DNA of 10,141 bases from Polyrhizophydium stewartii (taxonomy: Eukaryota; Chytridiomycota; Chytridiomycetes; Rhizophydiales), in contig JADGIZ010000680.1 of NCBI GenBank assembly GCA_027604665.1, positions 1 to 10,141 on the forward strand, read 5' to 3'. A program made the translations under genes and the position numbers. Shown piece after piece: positions 1 through 6,441 of the stretch; the stretch's first letter is position 1; every line of letters begins with the position of its first letter. Under the pieces are notes generated by a model. That model saw only the letters and a list, made by a program, of their open reading frames with translations, ran no database searches and was not told the origin of the DNA.

Positions 1-169
1 GAGGCGGCGGGGGCGCTGCCTCGTTCTCCGGCGGCACCCCCGCCGCCTCCTCGCGCCGCAGCCCGGCGCCGCCCTGCGGGACTCATCGCGAGCTGGCAAC
101 GACGCGAGCCCAATTTTCCCTGTTTCGGCCAAGCACCGCGCTGACGCTGTCTCCCACCACCACCCTCAG
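1..169 (+). other. Probable intron upstream of the visible tyrosinase exon
   Basis: This stretch precedes the first clearly coding tyrosinase codon. It ends in a branch-like CTGAC at 141-145 and a pyrimidine-rich run closing with CAG at 167-169, which matches the acceptors of the other introns in the window. No convincing 5' donor is visible (GT occurs only at 23, 122 and 149), so the intron probably starts left of the window. The frame of the tyrosinase stays open through this stretch, but the translation is Arg/Pro-rich and unlike a tyrosinase N-terminus. A read-through reading would place a His nine residues before the WHR histidine, the usual CuA spacing, so a continuous exon is not excluded. 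Confidence 0.5.
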
Positions 170-1573
170 CCGGCGTTCTTCCCCTGGCATCGTATCTTCC
201 TGCAGCATTTCGAGGACGCCCTGCGCTCCGTCACGGGCAACTCGGCGCTCACGGTCCCCTACTGGGACTGGACGCTCGACTCGCAGGCGCTCGGAAAGTC
301 GGAGATCCTGCTCGACAAGTACTTTGGCGGCACCGGCCGCAGCTCGGACCACTGCGTCGACACGGGCGTCGCCAAGAACTGGACCGTCTCGACGCCGTTC
401 ACGGCCAAGTGCCTCGTGCGCTGCTCCACCTGGTCGGTCGGCTACTCGCCCAGTGCCGTCAATGCCATGCTCAGCGACGCAAAGTACGGCAACGTGCGCT
501 CCCAGATCGAGGGCACTGCCCACGCCCTCATCCACAGTGCCGGCGGCGGCCCCTGCGTCGACGCCAACGGCAACCCCGCGCCCTTCTCGATGATGGGCTC
601 GCCCAACGACCCGCTCTTCTTCATCCACCACTCCAACATTGACCGCCTCTGGTCGCGCTTCCAGGGCGCCTGCACCAGCAACGCCCAGAGCTACGACGAC
701 GGCTCGGCCTCGGCCAGCGACATCCTGACCACGTGGAACGTGCCCGTCTCGAGCACTTTCTCGACCACCAGCGGCGGCTTCTGCTACACCTACTCGGCCA
801 GCAGCACCGACACGGTCAACTTCAACCCCTCGTGCAAGGCCTCGACCGACCCGTCGGTCACGGGCTCGGCCGCCCCCACCTCCACTTCCACCGTCGACAC
901 CCCCGGCTCCAAGTGGTTCAACAACTTCCTGCTCACCCTCGTGCCAAAGGCCCTGCCCGCCGGATCCGGCCTGCTGCAGGTCGCGCCCGCGGCCGCCACC
1001 ACCACCAAGAAGAAGGGCAAGCGCGATGGCGAGCCCAAAGCGGCTCCGGAGCCCACCAAGGGCGTCGAGCCGGCCGTCGCTGTCGTCAACGCCACCGCCA
1101 CCGCCGCCGCCACCGCTGCCGCTGCCCAGGAGACCCTCGCTGCCACGGCCACGGCCACGGGCTCGTTCTCGTCGTCGGCTTCGCTGCCCACCGCCTCGCC
1201 TCTTCCCGAGCTCTACGTGCCGCCCCTCAACGAGACCACGTACAAGCCTGCCCCGTACGTCAAGGTCAAGGCGCCCCCCGCGAACGACGTCAAGAACCTG
1301 TACAAGCTGCGCCACCCCGCCACGGTCCCCGACTCGTTCCTCAAGATGAACAACATCGACATCAAGGAGATGCGCTACTACGAGCTCAAGTACAAGCACT
1401 ACGTCGACTACCTGAACAACATCCCGGGCTACGTCTCGCCCGCCGCGCTCGTCAACTTCAAGAAGAACAACCCGCAGTCGACCTGGACCCCGCCCACGCT
1501 GGCTTCCAAGGACAAGGCCGCCTCGTCGACGGCCGAGTTTGCCAAGGACGCCTACAAGCCCAAGTGCCACTGA
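170..1573 (+). CDS. Tyrosinase (polyphenol oxidase), 5'-partial
   Basis: This is a type-3 copper enzyme that oxidises monophenols and o-diphenols to quinones, the entry to melanin synthesis. The visible part is 467 aa, from the CuA segment (FFPWHR, His at residue 7, followed by HFE and PYWDW) to the TGA stop. CuB is complete: HALIH (His118, His122) and then the SPNDPLFFIHH segment (His153/154) with DRLW. The core closes with a CYTY motif at 205-208, the tyrosine motif that usually marks the end of the catalytic domain. About 260 residues follow: a Lys-rich stretch with a Lys-Arg pair at 284-285, an Ala/Thr low-complexity tract around 308-332 and an ordered Tyr/Lys-rich tail. NWT, NAT and NET sequons fit a secreted glycoprotein, but the signal peptide is outside the window. 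The first two CuA histidines are not securely seen, because an intron acceptor probably lies at 169. No intron is evident inside the visible 1.4 kb. Catechol oxidase or o-aminophenol oxidase activity cannot be separated from tyrosinase by sequence. Confidence 0.93.
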   Translation, partial: PAFFPWHRIFLQHFEDALRSVTGNSALTVPYWDWTLDSQALGKSEILLDKYFGGTGRSSDHCVDTGVAKNWTVSTPFTAKCLVRCSTWSVGYSPSAVNAMLSDAKYGNVRSQIEGTAHALIHSAGGGPCVDANGNPAPFSMMGSPNDPLFFIHHSNIDRLWSRFQGACTSNAQSYDDGSASASDILTTWNVPVSSTFSTTSGGFCYTYSASSTDTVNFNPSCKASTDPSVTGSAAPTSTSTVDTPGSKWFNNFLLTLVPKALPAGSGLLQVAPAAATTTKKKGKRDGEPKAAPEPTKGVEPAVAVVNATATAAATAAAAQETLAATATATGSFSSSASLPTASPLPELYVPPLNETTYKPAPYVKVKAPPANDVKNLYKLRHPATVPDSFLKMNNIDIKEMRYYELKYKHYVDYLNNIPGYVSPAALVNFKKNNPQSTWTPPTLASKDKAASSTAEFAKDAYKPKCH

Positions 1574-1896
1574 GCCCCCCTCCCCTCCTGTCTTTTATCG
1601 GCCACGACAGCACCACCACCACCACCACCACCAAAAACTTCCCGGCTCCTCGTGCATCTTGACGCCTCGTCGCTGTGCTGTCCAGCGCCTTCCCTCCCAA
1701 ACCATGCACACACTGCGCCTCTGACCATGCCGGCCGACCAAATACAATGCCATCTCTGTTCGCTGCTGCCTCCCCCATCGCTGATGTTGCCCGCTCTGTG
1801 CCACCGAGCCTTGTGCAGGCCCTGATTCGCCTGCCTGGGCATCCTCAGGACCGCCCCGTCACGTGGCGCTGGGCACACGTTGCCCAGCCGCTCGCC
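1574..1896. other. Intergenic: tyrosinase 3' UTR and promoter/5' leader of the PH gene
   Basis: The gap follows the tyrosinase stop and is less GC-rich than the genes. It holds a CAC microsatellite at 1611-1632, an A/T-leaning stretch around 1735-1746, and three ATGs before the preferred start of the next gene. Those at 1704 (6 codons plus stop) and 1727 (32 codons plus stop at 1823-1825) are out of frame. The one at 1747 is in frame with the PH protein and would extend it by 50 residues. No TATA box or clear poly(A) signal is evident. Confidence 0.6.
1611..1632 (+). repeat. (CAC)n microsatellite
   Basis: Seven tandem CAC units plus one base, directly followed by five A residues, lie about 40 bp after the tyrosinase stop, probably in its 3' UTR. 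Such trinucleotide tracts are prone to length variation. Confidence 0.9.
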
Positions 1897-4479
1897 ATGC
1901 AGACGGCCGAGGCCAGCAGCGAGACAGCGGCCGCGCCAGGCCCGCTGTCGCAGCCGCCGGGCCGCCGCACGGTGCGCATCGTTTCGCCACCAACGTCACC
2001 GGTGAGGCACCATCCGACAGCTCACTGCGACCTCGCCCCGGCTGACCGGCCCAACACGCCAGACGGACGAGAGAGCGCCTCCGCTCGTCTTCTCCGACGG
2101 AGACGACGACGACCCCGGCGACGACGACGCAGACGACGACGACGGCGAGCCGAGTGCGCCTGATGCGCTTGCTGCTGCAACCGCTGCCGGGCCGTGGGCC
2201 GGCGCACGGGCGGCCTCCGTTGCGCAGGCCGCCCGCGCAGCGCTCGCCGCGCAGACGCCATCGGCACTCGAGCATGAGCAGCCGCTGCTGTCGGGCTACC
2301 TGCTCAAGAAGGGCGAGCAGCGGCGTGTGCGTTGGGCGCCGCCTCCTACGTCCTGCCTGCCTGCGCTGCGTGCTAACCCACCGGCGCCGCGGCCGGCGCA
2401 CGCCGCCGGGCGGGCCTCGCCGACCGTGCGCAGAGCTGGAAGCGGCGATGGTTTGTGCTGCGGCCGAGAGCGGTGGCGTACTACAAGAACGAGCGAGTGC
2501 GTCGCAGCGGCGCAATGCCGGTGTGCCCCAGCCGGCCGCTGACGGCTTGGGTCTCCCCGCGCAGGAGTACGAGACGCTCAACATCATTATGCTCGCGCAC
2601 ATCACGACCGTGGCCGCCGTGGCGCTGCGCCGGCGGCCATATGCCCTGGGCATCGTCACGCGGGCTCGCACCTTCTGCGTTGCGGCGGACACACAGGTCG
2701 AGCGGGATCGCTGGCTCACCGCCATGCGCTCCGCACTCGCCGCTGCCCGCAGCCAAATGATCGCCCCTCCCGGCAGCGCGGTCCCGCTGCCCACCGACCC
2801 CGTGCCTGCCATTTCGCTCAGTGGCGGCGATGCCCAGGCTCGGCCCCAGATCCGCACGCAGATCCCCGCGCCTGGGACGGCAGACCCCAGCGCTTCGCAG
2901 CCGTCGCCGTACCCCGACTCGGACGCGCCGTCGCTCAAGGACTCCATCGCCACCACTGAGTCGGTCCTAACGATCGGCTCGAATCCGTCCTTTCGCACCG
3001 CAAGCCTCGCTCCCCTTGACGAGGCCGCCGAGACGTCGTCCGCCATTGCTGCCGAGGACGAAAGATCGCGCTCCGTGCATCTGCCGCCGCGGCCGTCGTC
3101 ATTTGTCCAGCCGGCACTCATCGCGCAGGCGCAGCAGTTGACGCAGTCGCCGGCGGGATCGCCCTTGCTCATGCACGCTCCCCCGCCTCCCCTCGACACC
3201 CCGCGATCGGCTCGGAATTATGCAGGCGTGGGGTCGCCTGCTGCGTCGTACCCGCCCCTGGGTGCAACGTCCGGACATGGCCTTCATTCGGCCGCCGAGC
3301 GTGCTGCCGTGCACGATGCCGCCAGTGAGCGCGACCACGCTCAGCCCTCGCGCAGGCGCCTCTCTTGGGCAGACCATGTTGCCGCAGCGACCATTACCCG
3401 CTCTCTTGCCCGCGGTCTGAACCTGGCTTCGTCGATTGCCCGCGGCGGAAATGGACCCATGTCGCCAACAGAGGCCGCCGTGTCGTCACCTGTTGCGCCG
3501 CGCTCTGCCTCGTCATCTCCAGACCCCGCGCCGTTCATCCCGCCTCGGCTGAGCGAACCCGGCGGCAGCAGGAGCCCCACGCGCGCAGATATGGACGCCG
3601 CCCATCAGCCACCTTCCGCTCCTCCGCTTCTGTCCCAGCCCGTGCACCTTCAGCACAATCGCCACCAGATCCACCAAATGTCTCAGCCCGAGTTCCGTCC
3701 TTCGCTTGCCTCAAGCACCCAGTCGTCCCTCCAGACACCTATGTCTCATACAGATTTTTCTGCGTCGCAGTCGCCCGTCCTCGTTGCCGAGCATCCGCGG
3801 TCCGCAGGCCAACCTCACCAAGCCCATGCACAAACCCAAGCAACAACCCCAACTCAGTCCTCATTCACGCCGTCGTTCCTCCATCTACAGCAACACTCGC
3901 CAGATTACCCATTCTCCGATAGCGACGATGACCCAGAGACCCACGCGTCTCACAGCCAGACGTATGCGGCCAGCCATCTCACGTCGCAAACGCTCGACAT
4001 GGATCATGCCCACTCGTATGATCGCACCCACCTAACGCTGGACCAGCGTGATCAAATCCGCAGTGCCATTCAGGCTCTTGCCAATGACCAGATCATCTGC
4101 CAAGGCTACCTCGATCGGCTCACCACAGGCCTTCCCAAGCAATGGAAACGGCGCTGGTTTGTGCTGCGTAACGGCAATCTGACGTGCTACAAGAATGAGT
4201 CGGTGCGATCGCGCGTTTTCGTGTTAATCTCTGGCGCTGTACTGACAGACGCATCCCGCGCTTCCGCAGGAATACGAAGTCAAGCACATCCTTCCACTGG
4301 CCACCGTGCTCGACATTTTCGCCGTCGAGCCGCAGGGGAAGAACGGCGCGCATGCGAACTGCTTTAAGCTTGTGCTCCCCAAGCGCTCATGGATCTTGTG
4401 CGCAGCTTCAGCGCAGGACGCCCAAGCCTGGATCTCCGCCCTCCAGTATGTCCACCAACGAGTTGCGCCAACATCCTGA
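1897..4479 (+). CDS. Dual pleckstrin-homology domain protein (Opy1-like)
   Basis: Probable phosphoinositide-binding adaptor at membranes. My model has exons 1897-2001, 2063-2326, 2434-2496, 2565-4202 and 4270-4479, giving 759 aa. All four introns are phase 0 (61, 107, 68 and 67 nt), with GTGAGG or GTGCGN donors and CTGAC/CTAAC branch sites. PH1 spans about residues 110-205: SGYLLKKG, then WKRRWFVLR, YYKNE, EYE and a closing helix with RDRWL. PH2 spans about 656-750: GYLDRL, WKRRWFVLR, CYKNE, EYE and AQAWISAL. An Asp-rich stretch lies at 47-64. The roughly 450-residue linker is Ser/Pro/Gln/His-rich and looks disordered. Yeast Opy1 also has two PH domains and binds PI(4,5)P2, but is much shorter, so orthology is inferred. 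The start is uncertain: ATG 1897 begins the stretch with gene-like codon use, while the in-frame ATG 1747 would give 809 aa. A GTATGT at 4446 could start another small intron that changes the last residues. The domain call is firm, the function is not. Confidence 0.87.
2096..2149 (+). repeat. GAC-rich tract coding poly-Asp
   Basis: Imperfect GAC repeats in exon 2 of the PH protein encode three runs of 3-4 Asp separated by Pro/Gly/Ala residues, residues 47-64 of the model. The tract is in frame with PH1 downstream. It gives a strongly acidic N-terminal patch and may vary in length between strains. Confidence 0.85.
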
Positions 4480-4873
4480 TGCCTGCGTATACGCACCGTG
4501 TCGGAAATCAGTCTCGATGCGCGACTGCATGTGCGCTTCACCCCGCATTGTCCTGGCCCGTAATAACGGCAACTTTTCCGCGCGTAGCTCAGCCCGTAAC
4601 GAGCGAATCTTGGTCTTATCCAACTTTACGATTCGAGAATCTCCCAATCAGTGCAACTTGTCCAGCACCACCCAAATTCACAGACCTCTCCCTTTCACCC
4701 CGCAGCCCGCGGGCATCTGTGCTTCGCCATGGTCGCAGCCGCGCCAGTTGCTGCGGCTCGGCGCACTCACCGTCGGGCTAACATTCCATTTATGCGCTCT
4801 TTGTTGCCAAACAAAAGTAAACTCAATGAGCCAGATGGCTTCTTGGCCATGCAGAGTCTCGCGCGGGAGCGCC
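4480..4873. other. Convergent intergenic region (two 3' ends)
   Basis: This region lies between the stop of the PH gene (+) and the stop of the methyltransferase gene (-). Reading frames here are short, overlap each other and match no family I recognise. Base composition is more balanced than in the genes, as expected for 3' UTRs. TAATAA at 4561-4566 (+) and CATAAA on the minus strand at 4789-4794 are weak poly(A)-signal candidates. A 12-bp perfect palindromic hairpin, GATTCGAGAATC, lies near 4629-4640. No RNA gene is supported. Confidence 0.6.
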
Positions 4874-6281
4874 TCAGTCGGACGACAGCCAGCCCCTCAG
4901 CGCGAGCTCCTGAGACAGCCCGGAGCCGTCGCTGACTTTTGCTGTCCATGAGATGCAATAATGCCGAGAGAGCAGAACCCATTCCTCCACTTCGTCGAAG
5001 ATCTCGAGCCGTGCAAGCCTTGGCAACGGAATCACGATCAAGGATCAGTTGGAGCTGATCGCAAATCCAGAGTTGGTGTGCATGCTGGCGCAGAAAGACA
5101 CTCACCGGGCTTTCTCCTCCAATGAAATGTGCTTGTCCCACACCTCGTTGATGTCTATCGCGCGCGCAACTGTAAACCCGGCGGACATGTACCGTTCGAC
5201 TTGGCTGTGCAGCGTAGGGTGGGCAAAGATGCCCGGGAGCTCTATGTTGCGCGCCTAGAGGCAAGGTTGATTCCCATGTCAGCAAGTCATGAGGCCTGAT
5301 ATACTCCGAGCGAGAATCGACCTTGAGATTGCTGATCATGACCCGCCCAAAGGCATCATCGGGCAAGATCTGCTCGTAGGTGACGAAAAACGGCGCAGAG
5401 AATTCGGATGCTGCAGCAGCAACAATCGCATCTGAGACTGTCGGGTCGAGATAGATCATCACGCATTCCGAAAGAAACAGCGTTGGCTCGCTGGTGCATG
5501 GTCGGCTGTTAGCTGGGCAGACTGCAGGGCCGCGAAGCTGCGGCAATAGCACACCTTGGCTGCAGGCCCATACGCACGAGACGGGGCAGGATCTCGCTGG
5601 CAAAGTTGCGCAGGTCACCTGCAAGCAGCCAGTAGTCCTGTGCGATGATCTCGGCACCGCCAGCGCCTGGATCGGTATCCGTGCACACGAGTGTCAGGCA
5701 GACACGCCTGCCGGTTTCGTGGGAGCCATACGCACCGACTTGAAAGTCACCGAGAAGTGGCTTGGTCGTCCGGCCCCGAGCGAGGGCCATGGCCTTTTTG
5801 GACGTGATCTGGGGAAAGTCGATCTCGACATAGAGGCCGGGGTTGCGTCGACCCTCCTGGCTGCGGCGTCAGCATGACACGGCCAGCCGCTGGCCGGCAT
5901 CCCAGGGCCACCCGACCTTGAGCAGCAGGAAGCGAGTGTCGGATCCCGCACCAAGCGACACCACCTGCGAGCGGCGGCCGGCGGCTGCAGCAACGCCCAT
6001 GAACCGTGCAACTAAAGCATCGAGAGCCGCCGTGCGCACATAGGTCCCGCGGTGCATGATGGGCGCTACACGGTGGGGCAGGCGCTTGAGCAGCACCGAC
6101 ACGAACGGGTCGGCCAGGTATCCCGTGGTTGCGGCCGAACTGGCGCGTCGGCGACGGCAGCACGGGTCAGTGGCCCCGACTTGCGGCAGGCAGTTTGCGA
6201 CGCGCAGGGCAGCCAGGGTGCGCACAGCTTGCATACGAGCGCATCGTCGTTGGTCGACCGCACGGCGTCGTCGCGGTCCAT
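4874..6281 (-). CDS. PPM1: Leucine carboxyl methyltransferase 1 (PP2A methyltransferase)
   Basis: It uses S-adenosylmethionine to methylate the C-terminal Leu carboxylate of the PP2A catalytic subunit, which governs assembly with regulatory B subunits. On the minus strand the exons are 6281-6226, 6139-5917, 5856-5736, 5666-5555, 5490-5322, 5254-5106 and 5018-4874. They join to 324 aa, close to yeast Ppm1 and human LCMT1. Family motifs in order: DAVRSTNDDAL (5-15), GYLADPF (25-31), RGTYVRT (49-55), the SAM-binding SLGAGSDTR (80-88), YVEIDFP (102-108), PTLFLSECV (173-181), YEQILPDDAFG (209-219), NLKARNIELPG (from 225) and FDEVEEW (284-290). Six introns of 60-87 nt have GT...AG ends and CTGAC, CTAAC or CTGAT branch sites, and every junction restores the family alignment. 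ATG 6281 is the only in-frame ATG outside the neighbouring gene and sits just before the conserved N-terminus, though its -3 base is C (weak context). The last residues are the least certain. The gene is divergent from SND1. Confidence 0.93.
5667..5735 (-). other. In-frame, stop-free intron 3 of PPM1
   Basis: A 69-nt intron with donor GTGCGT at 5735, CTGAC branch and CAG acceptor at 5669-5667. It is a multiple of three and contains no in-frame stop, so an unspliced message would add 23 residues between the VEIDFP block and the QDYWLLAGDLR block. I call it an intron because its signals match the others and removal shortens a non-conserved insertion; the LCMT family has no need for these residues. 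Confidence 0.7.
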
Positions 6282-6441
6282 CAGGGCCGGGAACCTGTCG
6301 GCCGTCTTCCCGGATGTCTGAACGTGCGCCCTCAGGACACGGCCGCCAAGGCGCTCAAGCGCGGCCACGACCGTCCCCACCACGCACAAACAGCGCCGAT
6401 CCGTCACCTGCCTTCCCCTCCCGACACCCAGACCGCCGAGA
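6282..6441. promoter_or_regulatory. Divergent promoter region between PPM1 and SND1
   Basis: Only 160 bp separate the start codons of PPM1 (-) and SND1 (+), so both 5' leaders and core promoters must lie here or overlap the coding regions. The sequence is GC-rich with C-rich runs toward SND1 and no TATA box, typical of housekeeping promoters. No specific factor site can be named. The call is inferred from gene arrangement. Confidence 0.65.

Noticed and set aside
83..1570. A 495-codon open frame on the minus strand, antisense to tyrosinase
   Set aside because: It is the mirror of GC-rich coding sequence with strong third-position C/G. Its translation is Gly/Arg/Val-rich low complexity, while the plus strand has clear tyrosinase motifs.
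1859..3199. A 446-codon minus-strand frame across the PH gene
   Set aside because: It lies antisense to exons and introns of the PH protein and has no recognisable domain; the plus strand encodes PH1 with good splice signals.
4579..4650. tRNA-like A-box text (TAGCTCAG...GAGC) followed by a TTCGA motif
   Set aside because: A D-arm can pair, but no anticodon stem, T-stem or matching acceptor strand can be formed; the TTCGA is part of a short palindromic hairpin.
4352..4951. Open frames in the convergent gap, including one from an ATG at 4729
   Set aside because: They overlap each other and the 3' ends of two well-supported genes, resemble no family and lack gene-like codon use.
4767..5657. 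One continuous 296-codon minus-strand protein
   Set aside because: It contains a real PPM1 exon (PTLFLSECV...NLK), but the rest reads through introns or the wrong frame. The spliced model restores conserved family motifs on both sides.
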